64,000 nucleotides of DNA. Origin: Rhodeus uyekii (Eukaryota > Chordata > Actinopteri > Cypriniformes > Acheilognathidae). How positions within the stretch are numbered: the stretch's first letter is position 1; each line of letters begins with the position of its first letter. The notes under the pieces are model-generated. The model searched no databases. It was not told the origin of the DNA and saw only the letters and a list, made by a program, of their open reading frames with translations. The translations under genes and the position numbers were made by a program. Where the stretch lies: assembly GCA_037043235.1 (NCBI GenBank), contig JAWRVZ010000053.1:2663501-2727500 (forward strand), in the 5' to 3' direction. Shown here in pieces: positions 10,765 to 20,838 of the stretch.

Positions 10765-10974
10765 CATCATCATCCTCTGGCGGGCCGTCGTACGATTTGT
10801 CGATTGCTGCGCGAAAGCTCTCGTTGCAGCCACGCCCTCTAACCATGTGTGGGCGGGGCCTGTGAAAGGGCAGCAGCTCGTTCCTCTTGGCCTCTGTCAT
10901 GGCAGTCTGCAAACTCTCTAGCGAGCTGGACTTCTTTAAGCCTAGCGTGGGTCCCAACTCCACCCCACCGCTCA
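10765..10974 (-). CDS. pard3b: pard3b internal exon (Par-3 family cell polarity regulator beta)
   Basis: Internal coding exon of 210 bp on the minus strand. The acceptor is a pyrimidine-rich tract ending in TTAG just before 10974; the donor is GTGAGC at 10764-10759. The reading frame starts after two bases of a split codon and leaves one base (G) at the end. It encodes about 69 residues including GPTLGLKKSSSLESLQ, then PFHRPRPHMVRGRGCNESF, then an acidic EDDD tail. From memory this block lies C-terminal to the aPKC-binding region of Par-3 proteins. The HRPRPHMVRGRG and KSYDGP wording fits PARD3B better than PARD3, which has RPRIIRGRG and KSYDKP. Par-3 proteins are scaffolds of the Par polarity complex at tight junctions and the apical cortex. 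Zebrafish has two co-orthologues (pard3ba, pard3bb); I cannot tell which this is. The fit to the next exon in phase and content makes a pseudogene unlikely. Confidence 0.88.
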
Positions 10975-11334
10975 CTAACATAAAACAAAGAGGAAAAATA
11001 AAAGCACATATTAAAACAATTCAACTGCAAATGCCTTATCTTTTGATTATTATCTTCTCCACACAATTCTCCAATCAATTCAGGCCATATTAAATGTACA
11101 GACTGCGTTTAAACTGCATTCAGATCATTTTAGTGTTTGTGTGCCATTTCTGCGTTACGTAAATTTGATAATAAAGAATTTATGATTTACGATTAAAGTG
11201 AAAAACCTCTCATTAAATCAATACTACTAGCAATAATACAAGTTAAGCGAAATTAACAGCTTTTGTAGCATGATGTTATTACCATACAAAAAGAAATCGA
11301 TCACTTTTACTTCTAAGCTTGCAAGTTAAGTGTT

Positions 11335-11358
11335 TATATATATATATATATATATATA
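11335..11358 (+). repeat. (TA)n microsatellite
   Basis: About 12 TA units in the intron upstream of the 10765-10974 exon. Confidence 0.9.
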
Positions 11359-12444
11359 GTTATAAACAAGTAACGTAACCCTAACGTAGTTGTTTGCAAA
11401 AACTGATTTTATTAGATTTTTTTACATTTAGTTTTTTAATTTGACATCTTGTGGCCATATTGACAACCGTTGTGGTAATTAACATTATGACACAAAAGCT
11501 GTCAACTCAGCTTAATTTGTACTAAACCTTAAATATTCCTTTAACTTTCATTGAAAGCATGAGTTTTAAAATATACCCGTTTGTGATTACGTAATTATAC
11601 TGGTTGCATGCTAAATTGCAATTGGTTTTCTTTTTTTGCATTTATTTGCATGCTTTTCTTCCTTTTTTTTTTCAAAGCCAAAACTAAACTTTACAATTGC
11701 ATTTTACTACCTAGTAATGATTGGTATTAGGAAAGTTCTTTGTAAAAACATTCACTCATTTGTTTCTGTGATTCGATTGCTAATCAGAGATGGTGGGTCA
11801 ATGGAACATTTCCCAAAGGCATTCTGGGAAGAAGACGAAGGAAAACGTTAATAATGTTTGAAGTGCCAAAGGTGGATCTTTATAAGACTGAGCATGTATG
11901 TGAGAGTATGTGTGTTTGCAAGTGTAAACACTCTCTCTCTCTCTAATGAAAATGACTTTTTAAACATGCGTCTCCACAGGGAATGATGGATGAGAGCTCA
12001 AGCCTGGGACTCGTTTCTCCATCAATCAGAAGCACCATCTCTCTCTCACTTCTCTCTCCCTCCTTTCCATCTCTGCATATCTCCATCCTTCCTTTTGTTG
12101 ACCCCACCCGTCTACATACATCTCCTACATCCAGAATAATCAACTAAAGCGCTGCAACTCCCAGAATGCATTTGTGAATCAGGAAATCATCATATCGACA
12201 GGTGGTGCGCCTCACTGGAATTCCAATCAGCCTGGCCTGCAACCGGCACCGTCCCCCTTTTTGTTTGGCTAATGGTCGTTTAAATGAAAGTGGAAGTGGG
12301 ATAAGTAGTTTAATCTGTGTGGCCTCCAAACTGCCACAGAAGGCCAGACGAGATGAGCCTAGCTCGCCCCGTCTGTATGCTTTCTACTCTCAGGATTATG
12401 ACACAGGAGAAATTTATGCACATATAATTTGGGATGTGCTACAG

Positions 12445-12464
12445 AAAGAGAGAGAGAGAGAGAG
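12445..12464 (+). repeat. (AG)n microsatellite
   Basis: About 10 AG units. A similar CT run occurs at 11932-11944. Confidence 0.9.
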
Positions 12465-12736
12465 GGATGGGACGCCGAGAGACAGGCAGGGTGGACAGAG
12501 ATGAGGACACAGCTGCATGAAAAGGTCTCCATATAACATTACCACAGATGCCACATTTTGAAGTTTGAAGGTAAATGAAAGTTCATTTAAGGATGACCAA
12601 GGATAATATGTGGATATACATGTGACGCTCATTCTGAGTAGAAAGATAGATGATGGATGGACCAATTAATGTAAAAAAAAAGGCTAACCCCCAACATTAC
12701 GTGTTTATAATTAGTTATACATATAATTGGACATCG

Positions 12737-12775
12737 GATAGATGGACAGATAGATAGACAGACAGACAGACAGAC
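12737..12775 (+). repeat. (GATA/GACA)n tetranucleotide repeat
   Basis: Mixed GATA, GGACA and GACA units end in five GACA copies. GATA/GACA repeats are common in fish DNA. Confidence 0.85.
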
Positions 12776-12849
12776 TTTTACTGTTTCACAGTGCGCACAA
12801 CATTTCATAACATGCTAGCATTAATGTTAAACGTGAACTTTTGAACCTG

Positions 12850-13124
12850 CATGTGACACCAGAAGCGATGTTTCATAGTTTAAAGGTCAGAAACAATATT
12901 CGTTTAGCTTCAGAAGCCATTGGTTCATCATCTGGAGTAGTACACATTATCATTATGATTGTTTTGTGTGGTTTTTTGAGCATCTACTTTCGACGTCCAG
13001 TATTCTTACATGAAATAAATCTTCATTTGTGTTCATCTGAAGAAAGAAAGTCATATTCATCTTGGATGGCATGAGGGTGAGTAACTGATGAGAGAATTTT
13101 CATTTTAGGATATAGTATACCTTC
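12850..13124 (-). repeat. Dispersed cypriniform repeat, longer copy
   Basis: The right part carries GAAGAAAGAAAGTCATA, GGCATGAGGGTGAGTAA and GAGAGAATTTTCATTTT, the end of the same dispersed repeat as 404-491 in opposite orientation. The left part (TTCAGAAGCCATTGG, GGTTTTTTGAGC) also matches my memory of the longer element. The edges are approximate. Confidence 0.55.
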
Positions 13125-14095
13125 AACTGTGAGAATGAGCACAAAGAACAGGCCACAGTCCTGACAACTTGAATTACTTTGAAAGAACAAGTTTCACTTT
13201 TCAAGGGCTAATCCTGAAATGTAATCAGAAAGGACCAAAACAAACCACTCTTAAATGTTCATTAGCAGCAGTACGAACTTCAGAGTGGGAGAGGTTTGCT
13301 GCAGCTGAGCTCCAGACTCTCAGTGCAGGGCTGGATTTATGTGAGAGGAGGTTTATAAATAGCAGGCCGCTGATGTACCAGCCAGCGTGACTGAAATGTT
13401 CTCTGTACGAGCACAGTTCGTGTCACAAACGTAATTACTTCTGTCCCACGGCCTGCTGATGGAATTAAGCAGCTTTTGAGAGGTCTGCTCTTTAGAGGTC
13501 TCTAAAACTTTTGGTTTTTAGGAGGAGAGTTTAAATATGTGTCTCGGGATACTAGCTATCTTTATTCAGACCCACGTGACATACTGAAAAGGGGGAGGGG
13601 CTATTAAAAGTACTGATTTAAGGAAACGAAAACAGAGACTTGGACTGCATCTCACAAACGACTAGATCCCAAATTATAGGTTGTTTTGATAAATGTACAA
13701 TGCAAGGAAAATGAAGTGTAGCATCCATGCATGTTGTTTGTAATGTTTTTGTTTTGTTTTGTTTTTGTTAAAAGATTTAGCATTCAGTACTTAGAAAGGA
13801 GTCTGTGGTCTTAATTACACATTTTTATTAAATTTATGTCAGATCCTATCTAAAAGTAATTTGGAATATCAAGGTCATTTTGCAAGTTTTAACAACAACA
13901 TTTAAATAATATCTTAAAGTTTGAAGCAGGAAACAAAATTTGAATTCATTATAATCTGAGCTTGTTGTTTTTTTATTTGTTTTTTACGACAGCTTCTGTA
14001 ATCCAATTTAGCCACTTGTTCGCCTTTTCAGGACACACAAAAGCTTTTAACAAAGAGTTAAGTATTAGGGATGCATTTTATGTTTTACAATAAAA

Positions 14096-15165
14096 GATTA
14101 TTAGGAACACCATACTAATACTGTGTTTGACCCCCTTTCACCTTCAGAACTGTCTTAATTCTACGTGGCATTGATTCAACAAGGTGCTGAAAGCATTCTT
14201 TAGAAATGTTGGCCCATATTGATAGGATAACATCTTGCAGTTGATGGAGATTTGTGGGATGCACATCCAGGGCACGAAGCTCCCGTTCCACCACATCCCA
14301 AAGATGCTCTACTGGGTTGAGATCTGGAGACCATTTAGTACAGTGAACTCGTCATGATTGTCATGTTCAAGAAACTCATCTGAAATGATTCGAGCTTTGT
14401 GACATGGTGCATTATCCTGCTGGAAGTATCCATCAGAGGATGGGTACATGGTGGTCAATGGACATTGCTCAGGTAGGCCGTGGCATTTAAATGATGCCCA
14501 ATTGGCACTAAGGGGCCTAAAGTGTGCCAAGAAAACATTCCCCACACCATTACACCACCACCACCAGCAGCCTGCACAGTGGTAACAAGGCATGATGGAT
14601 CCATGTTCTCATTCTGTTTATGCCAAATTCTGACTCTACCATCTGAATGTCTCAACAGAAATCGAGACTCATCAGGCCAGGCAACATTTTTCCAGTCTTC
14701 AACTGTCCAATTTTGGTGAGCTTGTGCAAATTGTAGCCTCTTTTTCCTATTTGTAGTGGAGATGAGTGGAACCCGGTGGGGTCTTCTGCTGTTGTTGCCC
14801 ATCCGCCTCAAGGTTGTGCGTGTTGTGGCTTCACAAATGCTTTGCTGCATACCTCGGTTTTAACGAGTGGTTATTTCAGTCAAAGTTGCTCTTCTATCCG
14901 CTTCTATCGGCCCATTCTCCTCTGACCTCTAGCATCAACAAGGCCTTTTCGCCCACAGGACTGCCGCATACTGGATGTTTTTCCATTTTCACACCATTCT
15001 TTGTAAACCCTAGAAATGGTTGTGCGTGAAAATCCCAGTAAATGAGCAGATTATGAAATACTCAGCATTGAATCCGTTGAAGCAACTGCCATGTGATTGG
15101 TTGATTAGATAATTGCATTAATGAGAAATTGAACAGGTGTTCCTAATAATCCTTTAGGTGAGTGT
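14096..15165 (-). mobile_element. Tc1-like transposon, defective
   Basis: The inner terminal repeats GATTATTAGGAACACC (14096-14111) and their exact complement at 15136-15151 are both present. On the right the family's outer end (CCTTTAGGTGAGTGT) is kept; on the left the corresponding 15 bases are missing. The coding strand is minus. Large parts of a DDE transposase are readable in two frames, but the segment coding the N terminus (between about 15055 and 15075) is deleted relative to the element as I remember it, so no start remains. At least two smaller deletions disrupt the rest. Confidence 0.85.
14280..14850 (-). pseudogene. Tc1-like transposase, frameshifted
   Basis: The minus-strand reading starts near 14850 and contains KKRLQFAQAHQNWTVEDW, then the first catalytic Asp in WPDESRFLLRHSDGR, then GGGGVMVWGMFSW. 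A deletion at about 14455 shifts the frame into PSSDGYFQQDNAPCHKARI, with the second catalytic Asp (QQDN). A further change leaves SPDLNPVEHLW with the final Glu near 14310. All three DDE motifs are thus recognisable but not in one frame, and the N-terminal paired-like DNA-binding region is gone. It cannot make active transposase. Confidence 0.85.
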
Positions 15166-16415
15166 GTTAACAAAAGACCTCATTTTAGGCAACTGATTTT
15201 GGGACAATGATACCGAAAGGGAAAACACCACTAATGTTTTGGTAAATGAAAGCTCCTTGTGGTTTCTCAGTTCGATCCATTTGAGCAAACATAAACAGGC
15301 GTTTTGATCTTGAGTTTGTGATAGTGTTTCCTATGTAGAAAATCGCTTCCCGCCCTCCCTCTGCATTTTGCACAACAGCAACTCAGTGATGTGACGTCAT
15401 GTGCAAACAAGCTATTACTACAATACTAATTTCTTGCTAGAAATTACATAAAAAGTGGCAAAAGAAACAATTTTCAGTGAAGGCAATAGAAGCAGTATTT
15501 TTGAGCTGTAGGACACAACCTATGTTTAAAAATATATTTAACAGACACTTTTAAAGAGAGGGCCGTTTGGAGTCTGTCACACCAAAGATGAATCTCAAGT
15601 GGTTAGGAAAAAAGAAATGTGTAGTGAATCATTTGATAGGTCAGCTGTCTTAGTGTCACTTGTGTTCTCCTTTCACACTGAGAAACACTTACTCTTGGTC
15701 CATAAATGCAAGGTTCAGGAAGCAGCTTTTTGTGAGCTATACTCCTACATACCTCATGCACCCGAGTCTGTCAATCAAACTCAGTGGTCTATTCAGGCAG
15801 GAAGAGAGGATAGAGACACATATGCCAGTTACAGTTCAGACACTCTCTGACCTCCTACACAGAGTGTAAACTCCGTTCTCCACCCCACCGGATGACATCA
15901 ATCACTACAGCGCTGGTATTAAAAACCTGTATTCCTTGGCTGTTATGATATTTTCACAGTGAGAGACGTATGGCTTTGATAATTGCCTACGGCAGACATT
16001 TAAAGGCATCTCATAATTACGGATCACCTTTATTGGGTTAGCGTGTGTAAGGGGGGGTTAGCAGGGGTCGCTGGCTCTCAGAGACTGATGGTTTTGGGCG
16101 GAGGGGTCTGTCACTTTTTGAGTGCAGGGTGATGGATGGTCACTTGCACTGGTAACCAGCAGACACCATTAAACCTCGCCCTCATACCAGCACGAGACGA
16201 AGAAACCCTCCCAGCCAGAGCTTTCATCTTATTTTGAAGTAATAAAGATTGTATCGATCAATCAGAAACTCATTATGAGCTCGATCACTGTTGGCAGGGC
16301 AGGTTTTGAATGTGTGAGTGCCGGGCCCCACAGATCAGTGAGAGTGAGCTGAGCTGACTGAAAGTGTCACCAACAGAAGGACAAGTGGAAGAGCATGTAT
16401 GATAGGATTCTAGTG

Positions 16416-17085
16416 CAGTGGTTCTCAAACAGAGGCGGGGCCCAATACGGAGGCTAACAAACTTCAAAGGGGGCCTCAAGGTGACTTCAAACAATTTGAG
16501 AAAAGACAAACAAGCATTAAAATGAGACAAAACGTCTAAAAATCTATATACGTCTTAATTAAACTTCTAAAGAACCAGGGATCACATGCTTTTAAAATTA
16601 ATGTAAGCAGAAACAATTTAAAAGTGTGATTTCTAGACCTGGAAATAGTCAAGATAATGAATACACACTACCATTAAGAAAGTTTAGGGTCAGCTTTTTC
16701 ACTCTTTTTTTGAAAGAATGTATTGTACTATCAAGGACATAAGATTAACTTTTATGTCTTTAACTTTGATATCAAAGAATCCTACAAAAAATATTTCCTG
16801 CTATGAGTAAAAATATTAACTTGTTTTGGAAAAAAAGTTACCTGCCACCACCAGAGTTTTTTTATTAATTTATAAAAAAATCATGGTACACCGAATATTT
16901 TGTTGACTGAATATCTGAATGAGCAATATATCAAAAGAAAGAATAGAGCCTCTGCTTTTAAACACAAGCATATTAGAATGATTTTTGAAGGATCATGTGA
17001 CACTGAAGACTGAAATGATGCTAAAAATACAGCTTTACCGTCACAGTAATAAATTACATTTGAAAATATATTAAAATAAAGAACT
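16416..17085 (+). mobile_element. Older dispersed repeat, left half, cut by the array
   Basis: It starts with the hAT-type end CAGTGGTTCTCAAAC. From about 16975 it reads ATTAGAATGATTTTTGAAGG, ATCATGTGACACTGAAGACTG and ATAAATTACATTTGAAAATA, a dispersed repeat I know from cypriniform DNA. It breaks off at 17085 within TTAAAATAAAGAAC; the matching continuation resumes at about 63150 after the array. Confidence 0.6.
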
Positions 17086-17611
17086 ATAATAATAATAATA
17101 ATAATAAATATAGCTGCTAGCAGCCATCACGGGGCCAAGCGCAAGGAGGGCATTAAATGTCATGCCGACATGGCTGGCATCATCAGACCAACGGCAGTAA
17201 GAATCTAAAGAGATTTCAATATGACTTAAGTCTAAATGGCTGAAAAATCAACAATACGGTCTTTAGTATTTCGATTTAATGGTTTATCACATTCAACCAA
17301 CAGGCAGCGCTGTAACCAAATTGTAGTGTCAATTCATGTGGTACATTGAGAGTGTGGTGACATTGACACATGCAAAGTTTGCTTTCAATTGGGTAAACCA
17401 TTGCTGACAGACCACTAAAGTCATGTGTTTGTTAAACATAGCATCTTATAAGAAAAATCGAAATGGCAGACGCTCAAAATGGCCGATATGGGAATATTTG
17501 GTATCACAGGACTCGGCATGACCCACTGGATCTAAAGAGACCAGTTTCATGATTTTTGGACAAAGCGTTCAGGAGTTATAATCAAAAATGACAGTTTTTC
17601 ATATCTCCTGA

Positions 17612-17625
17612 CCAGTAGGGGGCAG
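17612..17625 (+). promoter_or_regulatory. CTCF-core-like motif (unit 1 example)
   Basis: CCAGTAGGGGGCAG matches the degenerate CTCF core CCASYAGRKGGCRS at all 14 positions. Most other units have CCACTAGGGGGCAG or CCACTAGGGGGCAC at the same place, which also match. This is a sequence match only; binding is not shown. Confidence 0.5.
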
Positions 17626-17903
17626 AGCGCCAAAACTCTGCAGGTAGCCTCAGACCATAATTGACATAACACACACCTAGTTTGGTCAGAAAAGGCAAAT
17701 GCATTACGGAGATAAAGCCTCAATTTCATTTTAGCGACTATTACCTCAGATTCTTTTGTGAGTTATTCGTAAATGGTTTGACGAACCAACTTCCTTTATA
17801 TATCGTTTTGTCCACATTGTCTGGAGATGATGTGGTTCAATTTTCGTGAAAATCGGACGAACGGCCTAGGAGGAGTTCGAAAAAGTAGGTTTTTCATAAA
17901 ATT

Positions 17904-17919
17904 CAAAATGGCGGGAAAA
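17904..17919 (+). promoter_or_regulatory. Overlapping YY1-like and E2F-like motif (unit 1 example)
   Basis: CAAAATGGCGGGAAAA contains a YY1-type AAAATGGCGG. Read on the minus strand it is TTTTCCCGCCATTTTG, with the E2F-type TTTCCCGCC. Nearly every unit repeats it about 20 bp ahead of the CRE palindrome. Confidence 0.4.
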
Positions 17920-17935
17920 TTTTCATGACGGAAAA

Positions 17936-17943
17936 TGACGTCA
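17936..17943. promoter_or_regulatory. CRE palindrome TGACGTCA (unit 1 example)
   Basis: A perfect CREB/ATF palindrome in the context AAAATGACGTCATAGGG. The same eight bases occur in every family unit that I checked across the array. Confidence 0.5.
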
Positions 17944-18215
17944 TAGGGTGCAATTGAATCGTCTTGAGCCAAGGAATCAGTGGACAAAAGAATTTTGTTT
18001 CTAGGACATACGGTTCAAAAGTTATTTACATAAACGTGAGTGCAACTTTGGACAGTTGGTGGCGCTTTAGAGATTGAGTTAGAGACTTCAATTTTGCTAT
18101 GGTCAATGATTGGACTGTCCTTTATGAGTGTGCCAACTTTTTTTCATTTTCCCGCTTACGGTTCTATGGGCTGTCATAGACTTCAATGGCAGAAGAAGAA
18201 TAATAATAATAAATA

Positions 18216-19309
18216 TAGCTGCTAGCAGCCATCACGGGGCCAAGCGCAAGGAGGGCATTATATGTCATGCCGACATGACTGGCATCATCAGACCAACGGC
18301 AGTAAAAATCTAAAGACATTTCAATATGACTTAAGTCTAAATGGCTGAAAAACCAACAATACGGTCTTTAGCAATTCGATTTAATGGTTTATCGCATTCA
18401 ACCAACAGGCAGCGCTGTAACCAAATTGTAGTGTGTGGTACATTGAGAGTGTGGTGACATTGACACATGCAAAGTTTGCTTTCAATTGGGTAAACCATTC
18501 CTGACAGAGCACTAAAGTCAAGTGTTTGTTAAACATTGCATCTTATAAGAAAAATCGAAATGGCAGACGCTCAAAATGGCCGATATGGGAATATTTGGTA
18601 TCACAGGACTCGGCATGACCCACTGGATCTAAAGAGACCAGTTTCATGATTTTTGGCCAAAGGGTTCAGAAGTTATAAGCAAAAAAGTCAGTTTTTGATA
18701 ACTCCTGACCACTAGGGGGCACAGCGCCAAAACTCTGCAGGTAGCCTCAAACCATGATTGACATAACACACACCTAGTTTGGTCAGAAAAGGCTAATGCA
18801 TTGGGGAGATAAAGCCTCAATTTCATTTTGGCGACTTTTACCTCAGATTCTTTCGCGAGTTATTCGTAAACGGTTTGTCGAATCAACTTTCTTTATATAT
18901 CGTTATGTCCACATTGTCGGGAGATGATGTGGTTCAATTTTCGTGAACATCGGACGAACGGCCTAGGAGGAGTTCGACAAAGTAGGTTTTTCATAAAATT
19001 CAAAATGGCGGGAAAATTTTCATGACGGAAAATGACGTCATAGGGTGCAATCGAATCGTCTTGAGCCAAGGAATCAGTGGACAAAAGAATTCTGTTTCTA
19101 GGACATACGGTGCAAAAGTTATTTACGTAAACGTGAGTGCAACTTTGGACAGTTGGTGGCGCTAGAGAGATTGAGTTAGAGACTTCAATTTTGCTATGGT
19201 CAATGATTGGACTCTCCTTTATGAGTGTGCCAACTTTTTTTCATTTTCCCGCTTACGGTTCTATGGGCTGTCATAGACTTCAATGGCAGAAGAAGAATAA
19301 TAATAAATA
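18216..19309 (+). repeat. Array unit 2, short, subtype B
   Basis: Marked by GACATGACTGGC, GCTGAAAAACCAAC and TAGTGTGTGGTAC, where eight bases (a CAATTCAT block) seen in other units are missing. No 3' module. Confidence 0.9.
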
Positions 19310-20838
19310 TAGCTGCTAGCAGCCATCACGGGGCCAAGCGCAAGGAGGGCATTACATGTTATGCCGACATGGCTTGCATCATCAGACCAACGGCAGTAAG
19401 AATCTAAAGACATTTCAATATGACTTAAGTCTAAATGGCTGAAAAATCAACAATACGGTCTTTAGTATTTCGATTTAATGGTTTATCACATTCAACCAAC
19501 AGGCAGCGCTGTAACCAAATTGTAGTGTCAATTCATGTGGTACATTGAGAGTGTGGTGACTGACACATGCAAAGTTTGCTTTCAATTGGGTAAACCATTG
19601 CTGACAGAGCACTAAAGTCATGTGTTTGTTAAACTTAGCATCTTATAAGAAAAATCGAAATGGCAGACGCTCAAAATGGCCGATATGGGAATATTTGGTA
19701 TCACAGGACTCGGCATGACCCACTGGATCTAAAGAGACCAGTTTCATGTTTTTTGGCCAAAGGGTTCAGAAGTTATAAGCAAAAAAGTCAGTTTTTCATA
19801 ACTCCTGACCACTAGGGGGCAGAGCGCCAAAACTCTGCAGGTAGCCTCAGACCATGATTGACATAACACACACCTAGTTTGGTCAGAAAAGACTAATGCA
19901 TTGCGGAGATAAAGCCTCAGTTTCAATTTGGCGACTTTTACCTCGGATTCTTTCGCGAGTTATTCGTAAACGGTTTGTCGAATCAACTTTCTTTATATAT
20001 CGTTTTGTCCACATTGTCGGGAGATGATGTGGTTCAATTTTCGTGAAGATCGGACGAACGGCCTAGGAGGAGTTCGACAAAGTAGGTTTTTCATAAAATT
20101 CAAAATGGCGGGAAAATTTTCATGACGGAAAATGACGTCATAGGGTGCAATCGAATCGTCTTGAGCCAAGGAATCAGTGGACAAAAGAATTTTGTTTCTA
20201 GGACATACGGTTCAAAAGTTATTTACGTAAACGTGAGTGCAACTTTGGACGGTTGGTGGCGCTATAGAGATTGAGTTAGAGACTTCAATTTTGCTATGGT
20301 CAATGATTGGACTCTCCTTTATGAGTGTGCCAACTTTTTTTCATTTTCCCGCTTACGGTTCTATGGGCTGTCATAGACTTCAATGGCAGAAGAAGAATAA
20401 TAATAATAATAATAATAAGAACCGGAACAAAAACAATAGGTGCCTCCGCACCTTCGGTGCTTGGCCCCTAATAATAATAAGAACCGGAACAAAAACAATA
20501 GGTGCCTCCGCACCTTCGGTGCTTGGCCCCTAATAATAATAATAAGAACCGGAACAAAAACAATAGGTGCCTCCGCACCTTCGGTGCTTGGCCCCTAATA
20601 ATAATAAGAACCGGAACAAAAACAATAGGTGCCTCCGCACCTTCGGTGCTTGGCCCCTAATAAGAACCGGAACAAAAACAATAGGTGCCTCCGCACCTTC
20701 GGTGCTTGGCCCCTAATAATAATAAGAACCGGAACAAAAACAATAGGTGCCTCCGCACCTTCGGTGCTTGGCCCCTAATAATAAGAACCGGAACAAAAAC
20801 AATAGGTGCCTCCGCACCTTCGGTGCTTGGCCCCTAAA
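19310..20838 (+). repeat. Array unit 3, short, subtype C, with seven 3' modules
   Basis: Marked by CATTACATGTTATGCC, GGTGACTGACACATG and TTAAACTTAGC. The body ends at about 20416, then comes the longest run of 3' modules in the array. Confidence 0.9.
20417..20837 (+). repeat. Seven tandem copies of the 3' module
   Basis: Each copy reads AAGAACCGGAACAAAAACA, ATAGGTGCCTCCGCACC and TTCGGTGCTTGGCCCCTAA, joined by one to four TAA/AAT triplets. The triplet count varies while the module itself is constant, which fits expansion through the triplet linkers. Confidence 0.95.

Larger units (their letters stand above)
17111..18215 (+). repeat. Array unit 1, short, subtype A
   Basis: Marked by AAAGAGATTTCAATATG, GACAGACCACTAAAG, CCAGTAGGGGGCAG and ACCATAATTGAC. 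It has no 3' module. Units at 25678, 53611 and 57930 share these marks. Confidence 0.9.

Noticed and set aside
13300..13500. Possible conserved non-coding element near 13.3-13.5 kb (less A/T-rich, no repeat seen)
   Set aside because: Nothing in the sequence alone shows conservation; it would need alignment to other fish.
17796..17987. Minus-strand 63-codon ORF (starting MSTDSLAQDDSIAPYD) repeated in about half of the units
   Set aside because: It recurs because the units are recent copies. Variant units break it, no domain is recognisable, and neighbouring frames show the same kind of conserved short ORFs. Treated as non-coding.
18040..18225. Plus-strand ORF starting MQLWTVGG in most units, reaching 90-113 codons when it reads through modules
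   Set aside because: The extension is a translation of the AAT microsatellite (poly-Asn) and of the 3' module. Length follows microsatellite phase, not selection.
20417..20837. CRISPR-like look of evenly spaced short repeats
   Set aside because: The linkers are TAA triplets, not unique spacers, and the surrounding genome is a vertebrate intron.
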